Shown here one piece after another: positions 1 through 6,915 of a stretch of 64,000 bases of DNA. The notes beneath the pieces are model-generated. The model searched no databases, was not told where the DNA came from, and saw only the letters and a list, made by a program, of their open reading frames with translations. This stretch comes from Paenibacillus riograndensis SBR5 (GTDB taxonomy: Bacteria > Bacillota > Bacilli > Paenibacillales > Paenibacillaceae), in NCBI RefSeq assembly GCF_000981585.1, contig NZ_LN831776.1, forward strand, positions 3,393,187 through 3,457,186, written 5' to 3'. Numbering within the stretch: position 1 is the first letter of the stretch; each line of letters begins with the position of its first letter. Both the position numbers and the translations under genes were made by a program.

Positions 1-2
1 AA

Positions 3-470
3 TTTTCACTTTCATACCTGGTTCCGCTGATTACGATTTTACTGTTTGCAATCTTTTTTAAGGTTGTGGTGAAGATCCCCTTGATCTGGTCAGTCATTGT
101 AACGGTGTTGGGTTATGTGGCATACGCTTTTTTACAAACGGGCTTGGCCAAGCTGCTATTCGGCTCCATTGCAGTTGCCCAAGGAGATACTTCGAACGGT
201 TATTTGCTGCAGTTTGCAAGCGGGTTAATAACCATCCTTTTATCAGTGTGGCTGTATAAAACCGGTTGGGGATTTAAGTTCGATTTTGAACGGCTCCGTT
301 TTAAATTCGAAGATATATTGATGGTCTTATTGATCGTAGTCTTCCTGGTCTTCGTTTCGGTCATCTTCTATTATAATGATTTGTTTGTGAACATATTGTT
401 TTTTGCTTCAGTCATGATGTTTCTGCTCTACTACGCTATTCGAAAGGAGGCCGAGGAAGACATTGATTGA
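3..470 (+). CDS. Multi-pass membrane protein of the agr-like locus (5' end outside window)
   Basis: The reading frame is open from the left edge to a TGA at 468-470, so the N-terminus is missing. At least 155 residues are visible, made of about five hydrophobic segments with short charged loops, ending in a short acidic tail (EAEEDID). No histidine-kinase or ATPase motif follows the last membrane segment. The stop overlaps the agrB start by 8 bases, so the two are translationally coupled. The position is that of the sensor in agr systems, so it may be a kinase-less receptor or an accessory membrane protein. That role is inference from neighbours only. I do not recognise the family. Confidence 0.7.
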   Translation, partial: FSLSYLVPLITILLFAIFFKVVVKIPLIWSVIVTVLGYVAYAFLQTGLAKLLFGSIAVAQGDTSNGYLLQFASGLITILLSVWLYKTGWGFKFDFERLRFKFEDILMVLLIVVFLVFVSVIFYYNDLFVNILFFASVMMFLLYYAIRKEAEEDID

Positions 471-993
471 TATTCTCTCCACAAGATTGGCAACCGGAAT
501 CAAAAATATTGTTCCCGATCACCCGGCATCACACGCCGTCCTCAAGTTCGCAATAGCCGTGGTCCTAAATGTACTATCTATCCTCTCGTTGACTTTGTTA
601 ATTTCTCTATTTACTGGCCGCCTAACTGAAGCCGGGTTGATATTGATCTCATTCGCATTGCTGCGGCAAGTGTCCGGGGGAGTACACCTTAAATCCGGAA
701 CCAAATGTGTAATCTTCACCACGGCACTCTTCACTCTTTTATCATTTGTGGAGCTCGGTAATGTGTACGTTCAAATATTGAACGCTGTAAGCCTGGTCCT
801 TGTACTGTGGTTAGCGCCGATCGGGATTGAACGGCAGACCCGTATACCTAAGCGTCATTGGCCAAAACTCAAAATAGCTGCAGGCGTCCTAATCATTTTT
901 AATATGCTGTTCTGTTCGGCAGTAGTTGCAGCGAGCTTCTTCGCGCAGGCTTGTACTCTATTTCTTGCTTGGAGGGGGGTGAAATCAATATGA
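463..993 (+). CDS. agrB: AgrB-like autoinducer-processing cysteine endopeptidase
   Basis: An integral membrane protease of 176 residues that would cleave and cyclise the AgrD precursor. The motif GGVHLKSGTKC carries His75 and Cys82, seven residues apart, the same spacing as the catalytic His77/Cys84 pair of Staphylococcus aureus AgrB. About five hydrophobic segments surround it. It starts at TTG 463 with AAGGAGG at 444-450. Its stop overlaps the agrD ATG (ATGA), the usual agrB-agrD coupling. Length is close to the normal 180-200 residues. Confidence 0.92.
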   Translation: MIDILSTRLATGIKNIVPDHPASHAVLKFAIAVVLNVLSILSLTLLISLFTGRLTEAGLILISFALLRQVSGGVHLKSGTKCVIFTTALFTLLSFVELGNVYVQILNAVSLVLVLWLAPIGIERQTRIPKRHWPKLKIAAGVLIIFNMLFCSAVVAASFFAQACTLFLAWRGVKSI

Positions 994-1127
994 TCAAGAG
1001 TATTCAGCGTAAAGCGGTATATGGACTGGCGTCTGTTTTGTCAGGTATGGCCGCGTTGCTTGTGCTTGTCAGTACCAGTATTGTATATATCAACCAGCCG
1101 GAAGTGCCCGAAGAACTGCTGAAATAG
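990..1127 (+). CDS. agrD: AgrD-like cyclic lactone autoinducer precursor (serine ring)
   Basis: A 45-residue precursor with three parts: a basic amphipathic leader (MIKSIQRKAVYG), a hydrophobic stretch, then TSIVYI followed by NQPEVPEELLK. This aligns with S. aureus AgrD-I, where TCDFIM is followed by DEVEVPKEL. The EVPxEL recognition tail is present and the ring residue sits four residues before the end of the core. Here it is Ser30 instead of Cys, predicting a five-residue lactone S-I-V-Y-I rather than a thiolactone. The N-terminal tail length of the mature peptide cannot be read. A GGAGGGGGG ribosome binding site lies inside agrB at 971-979. Confidence 0.9.
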   Translation: MIKSIQRKAVYGLASVLSGMAALLVLVSTSIVYINQPEVPEELLK

Positions 1128-1141
1128 TTTGGAGGTTTAGC

Positions 1142-1522
1142 ATGAGTATTATAAGCGCTACTAAAGATCTGGAGGGACAGTCAGGGCTTGTTTCTGTAAA
1201 AGGGGAAGATATCATCTTTCTTGGTACAGACAGCTCATCAAGCATCATATTATTGCACACTTTGGACTCCGTATTTTACACAACCGGTACACTAAAGTAT
1301 TGGACAAGGGTTTTAAATGCATCAGGGTACACCTTTTACTTAGCGGATCGTAATAATAGTATAAACATCCACAACATCGTGGAGATCAACAGTCTCCTGA
1401 AAGTTGCTTACTTCGAACGCGAACGGACCAAGGATTCAAAATATTGCACGATGTCCAAAAGCGGCATCAAAAAAGTTTGCCAACTTGTAGGAGAACTAAA
1501 TCCATCCGTGGTGTTCAATTAG
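1142..1522 (+). CDS. Stand-alone LytTR-type DNA-binding regulator
   Basis: A 126-residue protein starting 14 bases after agrD with GGAGG at 1131-1135. The order of predicted beta strands (GEDIIFLGTD, ILLHTLDSVFY, FYLADRNNSI, HNIVEINSLLKVAYF) fits a LytTR domain, the DNA-binding half of AgrA. There is no CheY-like receiver domain, so it cannot be phosphorylated like AgrA. Its place makes it the likely output regulator of the locus, but how it senses the peptide is not shown. The LytTR call rests on pattern and context and should be confirmed by an HMM search. Confidence 0.65.
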   Translation: MSIISATKDLEGQSGLVSVKGEDIIFLGTDSSSSIILLHTLDSVFYTTGTLKYWTRVLNASGYTFYLADRNNSINIHNIVEINSLLKVAYFERERTKDSKYCTMSKSGIKKVCQLVGELNPSVVFN

Positions 1523-1624
1523 ATACAGGAAAAAATAGGGTAGAGGTTATCGCTGATCTGTCCAATCCAATGTTCCTCTCTCTGCATACTCTATGAGTAG
1601 AAAATATAGAGGAGGCAGTTTAGC

Positions 1625-2032
1625 ATGGCACAAATCATAGATGTAGGCAGCAGCACCGCATCAACAGGAAGCCAAACCTTGTCCATTCCTATTCTTTCAC
1701 CGGAACAAAATTTAATCTTAGCTGAATTTGGAGTGGCTACCGTAGCAAGCGGATCCGTTCTATTAAATTCTACAATTGAATTTCAAACTACTCTGGGCAC
1801 CCCGAGTGTAGTCTTTACCCTATACCGGGACGGTCAACCTATTTTTAATGTTGGAGCTAACGGTCTTGCTTTAATGGCTATTCAACCTATTTCTATTTCA
1901 TATTTGGAGAGAAGCGTTCCAGCGGGATATCATGGATATTCTTTAGGTGTTTCGAATAACAGTCTGAATATTTTGCTGAATACTGCCAGTGTTACTGGAC
2001 CAGTCACGTTTTCCGGAGTATCTATAGGGTAA
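1625..2032 (+). CDS. Small jelly-roll protein, BclA C-terminal-domain-like
   Basis: A 135-residue protein without signal peptide or membrane segment, rich in Ser, Thr, Val and Gly, with alternating hydrophobic beta strands. It ends in VTGPVTFSGVSIG, matching the ends of three other proteins in this window (2541-2966, 15815-16273 and the tail of 34040-35049). That tail motif and beta pattern resemble the C-terminal TNF-like trimerising domain of Bacillus exosporium proteins such as BclA, here without the collagen stalk. The start ATG 1625 follows GAGGAGGCAG. A spore-surface role is inference; it may also be regulated by the adjacent agr locus. Confidence 0.6.
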   Translation: MAQIIDVGSSTASTGSQTLSIPILSPEQNLILAEFGVATVASGSVLLNSTIEFQTTLGTPSVVFTLYRDGQPIFNVGANGLALMAIQPISISYLERSVPAGYHGYSLGVSNNSLNILLNTASVTGPVTFSGVSIG

Positions 2033-2045
2033 TTGAGATTAAAGC

Positions 2046-2087
2046 AAACCCGCCGGGCTTGGTGTGAAGCCTGACGGGTTTGTTTTT
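2046..2087 (+). terminator. Rho-independent terminator after the jelly-roll gene
   Basis: AAACCCGCCGGGCTT and AAGCCTGACGGGTTT form a stem with a short loop, followed by GTTTTTG. The same stem style recurs at 5237 and 15633. Confidence 0.85.
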
Positions 2088-2121
2088 GTTCAAATATAAG
2101 AATTTATATGTTTCACGCTAT

Positions 2122-2184
2122 AATTATCCTTCTATTTCTCGCTGAAACACCCCGTCCTTTAAAAGGACGGCGTAGCCGTTTCCA
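2122..2184 (+). repeat. Short interspersed repeat, copy 1 (possible IS end or MITE-like scrap)
   Basis: Begins AATTATCCTTCT, then TCTCGCTGAA, then a palindromic CCGTCC/GGACGG pair and GCC-TTTC. The same order of blocks is found at 57331-57401. It may be a terminal fragment of an IS200/IS605-type element; that origin is inference. Confidence 0.5.
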
Positions 2185-2240
2185 CTTGATTGAAAAACTG
2201 ATAGCTACATGAAACTTGTAAAGAAATATAGTCTGCTTTT

Positions 2241-2405
2241 TTAAAATTGTCTGGCAGAAATATTGAAGTCATTCACTATTCCATTACTGTTGTATACGTA
2301 GATTTTATGGCTATGACCAACGGTACCGTAAAATTGAGTCGTCTTTTGTTCTCCAGGAGCAAACGAAACTTCTAATTGATATACACCATCAGTGTAAATC
2401 TTCAT
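2241..2405 (-). CDS. Possible small beta-rich protein, weak
   Basis: Encodes about 54 residues from ATG 2405 (68 from an upstream TTG at 2447). The composition is protein-like, with YQLEVSFAPGEQ and GHSHKIYVYNS. There is no convincing ribosome binding site. It may be the remnant of a larger surface-protein gene. I do not recognise it. Confidence 0.3.
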   Translation of the reverse strand: MKIYTDGVYQLEVSFAPGEQKTTQFYGTVGHSHKIYVYNSNGIVNDFNISARQF

Positions 2406-2466
2406 AGTTTCACTAATAAAATGCTCGGAGACAGTCTTATTAAACAAAAGGGAGTTAGAATGTATG

Positions 2467-2512
2467 AAAAGCCCTGTCGGCCGTAATGGTCTGCAGGGCT
2501 TTTTTTATTTTT
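2467..2512. terminator. Hairpin terminator, probably bidirectional
   Basis: AAGCCCTG and CAGGGCTT arms enclose a loop of about 17 bases and are followed by a T run on the plus strand. It lies just downstream of the minus-strand gene ending at 2541. Confidence 0.65.
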
Positions 2513-2540
2513 CATTTTTTAATTCTTCGTGTTCCATAGC

Positions 2541-2966
2541 TTAAATTACGCCGTCTCCTCCAATAGCAGTTGCTGTGAATGCTATGGGTCCAAATAGATT
2601 TATAGGCAGATTGCTGTCATTTTGAATTACCAATTCGTAGTTGTGGACTCCAAGATAAGGACCATCAACCCACAGAACATTTATCTGAATATCAGTAGTT
2701 GTAGTAAAACGATAAAAGGATCTATAAATATCAACTCCAGCACGCCGAATTATAGCAAAAAATTGACTATTAGCAAGTGCAGTAAGACTAAAGCTACCAT
2801 TTAACTCGACTCTACTGGAGAAAGAGGCAGGATTAGCCGGGCTAATATTTACTTGCGCTGTGGCTATCTCCGCTCCAGCTCCAGGAATCCCAGCAACCGT
2901 TGTAGTAATAGTAAACGGGTCTAACGGGATTTTTGCCTGTGAACCATAACTTATAATTGATGCCAT
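2541..2966 (-). CDS. Small jelly-roll protein, BclA C-terminal-domain-like, second paralogue
   Basis: A 141-residue beta-rich protein that starts MASII and ends LFGPIAFTATAIGG, the same tail signature as the 1625, 15815 and 34040 proteins. It has no signal peptide, collagen repeat or membrane segment. The start ATG is preceded by GGAGTGAT, the same ribosome binding site as the 15815 paralogue. It is a lone minus-strand gene ending at a hairpin. It probably forms a trimeric TNF-like domain as in exosporium proteins; function is inferred only from that resemblance. Confidence 0.6.
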   Translation of the reverse strand: MASIISYGSQAKIPLDPFTITTTVAGIPGAGAEIATAQVNISPANPASFSSRVELNGSFSLTALANSQFFAIIRRAGVDIYRSFYRFTTTTDIQINVLWVDGPYLGVHNYELVIQNDSNLPINLFGPIAFTATAIGGDGVI

Positions 2967-3140
2967 TTATCATCACTCCATTTCAAGGTTATACGTTATT
3001 ATATTGTGAATCCGCAAGGATAGATTGGACTGAATTCCTGATGAATATATACATTTAAGTTGTACTTTGCTTGATGATCATATAAACCTAGATAGTAGTG
3101 AGGGAATATACAAAAAAACACACTTACCGAGCATACAGAA

Positions 3141-3173
3141 AATAACCCGCCTCTATGGCGGGTTTTATTTTTT
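3141..3173 (+). terminator. Hairpin terminator before the secreted-protein cassette
   Basis: ACCCGCC/GGCGGGT stem with a short loop followed by TTTATTTTTT. Confidence 0.75.
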
Positions 3174-3186
3174 AAAAATCCACTTA

Positions 3187-3296
3187 TTTCCTCCGTAACC
3201 CTTAAGTGTATTGTAAATAATTGTCGAATAACAGACTGTTTGTTCGCCTTTTTTTAGTGTAAGCTTGATGCATACATATTAAAGGAGATGGGTTTT
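3187..3296 (+). promoter_or_regulatory. Conserved leader of the secreted-protein cassette, copy 1
   Basis: Blocks TAACCCTTAAGTGTATTG, the inverted repeat AACAG-A-CTGTT (3230-3240), TTTGTTCGCC and GCATACATATTAAAGG are nearly identical to those upstream of the 13323 gene. The conserved block runs into the AAAGGAGATGG ribosome binding site, so it is likely promoter plus 5' untranslated region. No clear -35/-10 pair is common to both copies. Confidence 0.6.
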
Positions 3297-4370
3297 GTGA
3301 AACAATGGAAGAGTATAGCTTCAAAACTAATAATGGTTATTTTCGTCGGGGTATTGTTTTTTTCAGTACAAACTAATACGTATGCTGCAACTGTAGGTGA
3401 TAAACTCACAGCACCAGAGGCTGGTTGGACAAGATACGACGACACGAATCCTGCTATTGTGTATACTGATGGATATGATGTAAGTTATCGTTGGGTAGAT
3501 GCTAATTTGTACAACGGATCAGCTTCGCCAAACTCTAATAGTGCTATTCCATCTACAAGTAAAGGTAAAGTCAGATTCAAGTTTGTAGGAACAAAATTCA
3601 GAATTATTGCAGTTGGTGGTTCTAATAGGGCTAGTAATGTTGATATTTATGTAGATGGTGTAAAAGATAGCTTTACACTTAATAATACGTCAACGACTAA
3701 CAACTGGCAGACATTGGCTTATGAAGTATTAGATCTAAAATACGGAGTTCATGAAATTGTTATGAACAACTTTGTCCCGTCGGTTACCACTAATACTCCA
3801 TTTGGTCTTGACGCAATAGATATCGATGATACCGGTTATTTAATCAATACTAACTTATCGGCTCCAGTAAACCTTTCTGCAGCGGCAGCAATCGAGAAAA
3901 TTAATCTCAGTTGGACTGCAGTCACAAATGCAACGAGTTATAATGTTAAAAGATCGACAACAACGGGTGGCCCATATGAAACAATTGCTTCTAGCGTAAC
4001 AAATGCTACTTATTCTGATATTAACGTTACCAGTGATGTTAAATATTATTATGTAGTAACCGCAGTTAATGCAGCGGGTGAAAGCATCAGTTCGAATGAA
4101 GCATCGGCTATACCATTAGGACAGCCAGTTACCGGAAATGCGATTCTCACGATTTACCTGACAAACGGTACCGAAAAAGAATACGACCTTTCTATGGCTG
4201 AAGTGAATGCCTTTATTACTTGGTATGAGAATAAGCAAGCCGGTACAGGGAAGGCATCGTATGTCATTGATAAGCACGACAACAACAAGGGACCGTTTAC
4301 CAGCCGGAAGGATTACGTGATATTTGATAAAATCCTAACCTTCAGTGTAGACGAATATTCTGCGAAATAG
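3297..4370 (+). CDS. Secreted FN3 protein with conserved C-terminal domain, cassette copy 1
   Basis: A 357-residue exported protein. The signal peptide covers about residues 1-31 (hydrophobic LIMVIFVGVLFF, cleavage near TYAA). An N-terminal beta domain follows at about 40-190. A fibronectin type III domain lies at about 195-280 (LSWTAVTNATSYNVKRS, YYYVVTAVNAAGES). The last 75 residues contain AEVNAFITWYENKQAG and KDYVIFDKILTFSVDEYSAK. That last domain is nearly identical in the 13323 protein. The GTG 3297 start is chosen because an upstream ATG lies inside the ribosome binding site. It is likely an extracellular binding protein; the ligand is unknown. Confidence 0.8.
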   Translation: MKQWKSIASKLIMVIFVGVLFFSVQTNTYAATVGDKLTAPEAGWTRYDDTNPAIVYTDGYDVSYRWVDANLYNGSASPNSNSAIPSTSKGKVRFKFVGTKFRIIAVGGSNRASNVDIYVDGVKDSFTLNNTSTTNNWQTLAYEVLDLKYGVHEIVMNNFVPSVTTNTPFGLDAIDIDDTGYLINTNLSAPVNLSAAAAIEKINLSWTAVTNATSYNVKRSTTTGGPYETIASSVTNATYSDINVTSDVKYYYVVTAVNAAGESISSNEASAIPLGQPVTGNAILTIYLTNGTEKEYDLSMAEVNAFITWYENKQAGTGKASYVIDKHDNNKGPFTSRKDYVIFDKILTFSVDEYSAK

Positions 4371-4420
4371 AATTTGCACATTGTTCCAGCCAAGCTAAAA
4401 TAGAAATAACGGAGTTACCG

Positions 4421-4446
4421 TACCCTGCCAGCAATGGTGGGGTATT
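4421..4446 (+). terminator. Hairpin after cassette copy 1
   Basis: TACCCTGCC/GGTGGGGTA stem followed by TTTCT, conserved at the same place after the second copy (14489-14514). Confidence 0.6.
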
Positions 4447-4456
4447 TCTAATCGTA

Positions 4457-4493
4457 GAGGAAAATTTTCCTTATCGTCATATACATAATGTTC
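4457..4493 (+). promoter_or_regulatory. Palindrome plus conserved block (operator-like), copy 1
   Basis: GGAAAATTTTCC is followed by TTATCGTCATATACATAATG. The same pair occurs at 14528-14560, and the palindrome alone at 7096-7112 and 13155-13170. It precedes the small membrane protein gene, so it is probably its promoter or operator region. Confidence 0.5.
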
Positions 4494-4546
4494 CAAACGG
4501 AATATACTCGGTTAATAAACTCTAAAGAAGGAGTTGATTTGCAACA

Positions 4547-4759
4547 ATGGTGTCACAACCCGGATTGTTTTATGGTGGAGGAATCAGTGTCTTTTTCTTT
4601 TTGATTTGGTTGGCATGTATTGGATTAGGGATTTTTGCATTTATCCTATTTGTTAAACTTGCTCTCAGAGCAATTACAGCTTTGGATTTATACAATCACG
4701 CAAAAAACCTTGAAATTCGTGAACGTTATGAGTCTGTCAAAAAGGATGATAATGTTTGA
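4547..4759 (+). CDS. Small membrane protein of cassette copy 1
   Basis: A 70-residue protein with one long hydrophobic segment (about residues 13-42) and a charged cytoplasmic tail (IRERYESVKKDDNV). AAGGAG lies at 4527-4532, rather far from the ATG. It occupies the same place as the 58-residue membrane protein at 14621 in the second cassette, though the sequences differ. Function unknown. Confidence 0.55.
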   Translation: MVSQPGLFYGGGISVFFFLIWLACIGLGIFAFILFVKLALRAITALDLYNHAKNLEIRERYESVKKDDNV

Positions 4760-4843
4760 GCGCTACATCCTTTGCCTGACATGTCTGTTTGTATTTGCTG
4801 CAAGGCGACGTTGGATTTATTTGGCTATCATTGGAGGCGTACG

Positions 4844-5215
4844 ATGATTGAAAGAGAACAGATAATAGAAAGTTATTTTGAATCCTGGATTAACAAAAAC
4901 AATGTTATATTAAGAAAAATCTTCGACCCGGACATTATCTATTCTGAATGTTATGGACCTGAATATCACGGATTACACGCCATAGAAAGCTGGTTTGAAG
5001 ATTGGAATAAGCGTGGAACAGTTTTTGTTTGGAGTATAAAGCAATTTATTCATCAAGGTAATTTAACCGCTGTTGAATGGTATTTTAAATGTGAGTATGA
5101 GGCAGAAGTCGGGGAATTTGACGGTGTATCATTAATTGAATTTAATAATGATAACTTGATTGTGAATTTAAAAGAGTTCCAGTCTAAAATACCACACTAT
5201 TATCCTTACAAGTAA
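4844..5215 (+). CDS. SnoaL/NTF2-like domain protein
   Basis: A 123-residue single-domain protein. The pattern is an N-terminal helix (EREQIIESYFESWINKNN), a pair of conserved aromatic strands (IIYSECYGPEYHGLHAIESWFEDW) and four beta strands ending LKEFQSKIP. This is typical of the SnoaL-like branch of the NTF2 fold, which includes small-molecule isomerases and many uncharacterised proteins. The start ATG 4844 follows GGAGG at 4831-4835. It ends just before a terminator. Substrate cannot be deduced. Confidence 0.65.
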   Translation: MIEREQIIESYFESWINKNNVILRKIFDPDIIYSECYGPEYHGLHAIESWFEDWNKRGTVFVWSIKQFIHQGNLTAVEWYFKCEYEAEVGEFDGVSLIEFNNDNLIVNLKEFQSKIPHYYPYK

Positions 5216-5236
5216 ATTCAACTGCAATAAGTAGAA

Positions 5237-5277
5237 CAAAACCTGTCAGCCTTAATATGCCTGACGGGTTTGTTTTT
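5237..5277 (+). terminator. Rho-independent terminator
   Basis: AAACCTGTCAG and CTGACGGGTTT arms followed by GTTTTTG. Confidence 0.8.
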
Positions 5278-5279
5278 GT

Positions 5280-5327
5280 TTATTGAGCCGTATACTCACT
5301 GACTTCGAAGGTAAGGATTTTATCGAA
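5280..5327 (-). pseudogene. C-terminal scrap of a third secreted-cassette protein
   Basis: Read on the minus strand this encodes FDKILTFEVSEYTAQ and a TAA stop. It matches the final residues of the 3297 and 13323 proteins (FDKILTFSVDEYSAK). A stop codon lies directly upstream in frame, so only this tail remains. It shows that the cassette family once had another copy here in the opposite orientation. Confidence 0.75.
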
Positions 5328-5727
5328 TTATAAATGTTGATGCTGCTAAATATCTAGGCTCCAAAGTCATGAGACCAGCAGTCCATGTATCAGACGAATA
5401 TAACAGGAGAAGATGTGAAATAAGAAACCAAAATAAGAAGGATGAATATGATTGAATTCTGTGCCGGAGAGTAGGGTTACAAAAAAGGAAATATCATAAA
5501 ATGAGATCAATTTGAGAAAACAAAATGGAATCCGTCTAACGCTACTGGTGATTCGAAACAGCCGAAGAAATATGCGGGTGTATCTGGGGCCGTTGTGAAG
5601 GGACAGGAGAGTTTTGTTCCAGAGTGGAAATTCAGAAGGGAAAAACTTCCTGAGTGCCGAAATATGACATGGGGGAGGTATGTAGCGAAAAAAGAAATAA
5701 TAAATTTTAGATTTGGAGGATTTATTT
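5328..5727 (+). other. 400-base gap with no secure gene
   Basis: Purine-rich DNA. A plus-strand frame is open from 5505 to a stop at 5733-5735, about 76 codons, including KWNPSNATGD and ESFVPEWKFRREKLPE. It has no start codon near its beginning and no ribosome binding site, so it is at best a remnant. GGAGG just before 5728 serves the next gene. Confidence 0.4.
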
Positions 5728-6723
5728 ATGAGTAAGTTAGTTAGATGTTTGCTATCGTTTGTAATTCTTTTCGGAACAGTAGGTATTTTGTCTAAAGATC
5801 AATCCTTTGCAGTAGCTTCCTTGGATGGAGGAGAAAATAGTAATACAATATATTTTACCATTCCACTAAATTCTTTTTGCAGTAAATCACAAGTGATGGA
5901 GCTTTCCTTAAATGTCACAAGTCTAACAAACAATGCGGAACTCAGTATTCATTTATTTAAGAAAAATGGAGACGAGATTAATACACAAGGCACAAGCTAC
6001 GATGGAATAGAATCTGAAATAATACCAGGGGCATCTACAACTGTTAAAAAGGACACTACAGTTGTTTACCACCTTGCTTATGGTGGTATGTATGAGAATT
6101 GCTCTGAGAGAGTCTATTATGGGAAAATTGTTTCAAATACCACAGGCTCTTCAATTTTAGCTGGTGGATGGGTTGATGGAGCTAAAGGGAATGCGACGAT
6201 ACTAATTAACAATGGAGAGCCCTGGACAAATAAATCTTGTAATTCATCTGGCGAGGGTAATGACCTTGTTCCCACAATGACAAGTAATTTTGCCCCATGT
6301 GGACAAGTGAGTGCAAGCACTGAGTTCTCGCCGTTAAATGCTGCTTGGACGGCATTTAACGATACAATAGAATCGAGTGGGAGAGGATGGCACACGGAGA
6401 AAAATATTACTTCGGGATGGTTAGAATATGCATTCCACTCACCTCAAGTTGTTCGAGCATATACATTACAGACTCAAAACTCACCCAATAATACGGTGTC
6501 CGTTGCAAGAGCACCTAAAACTTGGACATTCGAAGCATGGAATGGCCAGGAATGGATTGTTCTTGATTCCCAAAGTAATATAACGAATTGGGTATATAGC
6601 GAATCTAAGAAGTTTTCATTTACAAATGAAAAAGCGTATTCCAAATATAGAATTAACATCACTGCAAACAATGGCTCTGTTGAGCACATAGTAATTGGAG
6701 AAATGCAACTTCTGCCTAATTAG
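5728..6723 (+). CDS. Secreted F5/8 type C (discoidin)-like domain protein
   Basis: A 331-residue exported protein. The signal peptide covers about residues 1-27 (LLSFVILFGTVGIL, SFAVA). An N-terminal beta-rich domain of about 150 residues contains several cysteines (FCSKSQ, ENCSERV, SCNSSG). A discoidin-like domain follows in the last 140 residues (FSPLNAAWTAFNDT, GWLEYAFHSPQVVRAYTLQ, APKTWTFEAWNGQEW, YSKYRINITANNG). This fold usually binds carbohydrate. ATG 5728 follows TTGGAGGATTTAT. It lacks the cassette C-terminal domain of its neighbours. Confidence 0.75.
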   Translation: MSKLVRCLLSFVILFGTVGILSKDQSFAVASLDGGENSNTIYFTIPLNSFCSKSQVMELSLNVTSLTNNAELSIHLFKKNGDEINTQGTSYDGIESEIIPGASTTVKKDTTVVYHLAYGGMYENCSERVYYGKIVSNTTGSSILAGGWVDGAKGNATILINNGEPWTNKSCNSSGEGNDLVPTMTSNFAPCGQVSASTEFSPLNAAWTAFNDTIESSGRGWHTEKNITSGWLEYAFHSPQVVRAYTLQTQNSPNNTVSVARAPKTWTFEAWNGQEWIVLDSQSNITNWVYSESKKFSFTNEKAYSKYRINITANNGSVEHIVIGEMQLLPN

Positions 6724-6764
6724 CATCTAAAAAGGTAATATAACTATTTCATAGGTTGGTGAGT

Positions 6765-6915
6765 ATTCCACCGAAAATGAGCGTCTCGAGTTTTATGGGA
6801 TATCTGAAAGGGAAAAGTGCGCTGATGATCTTCGATAAGCTTGATTAAAAAGTATATCCAGGAGCAGGAAAGTTACGATATTGCACTGGATAAGCTGAGT
6901 GTAAAAGAGTATTAG
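6765..6915 (+). pseudogene. IS200/IS605-family TnpA transposase remnant
   Basis: One frame reads PPKMSVSSFMGYLKGKSALM then IFDK and stops. Another continues IKKYIQEQESYDIALDKLS and ends KEY-stop. These are the central and C-terminal stretches of IS200-type Y1 transposases, but the middle third, including the catalytic tyrosine helix region, is deleted and the frame shifts. The N-terminus is gone. It is a dead element. Confidence 0.75.

Noticed and set aside
3230..3246. LexA box in the conserved cassette leader (reverse strand CGAACAAACAG)
   Set aside because: Only one half (GAAC) fits; the second half is not GTTC. The AACAG-A-CTGTT palindrome is a different motif.
3254..3445. A 63-codon minus-strand frame at the first cassette leader
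   Set aside because: It overlaps the signal peptide of the 3297 gene in antisense and the conserved leader.
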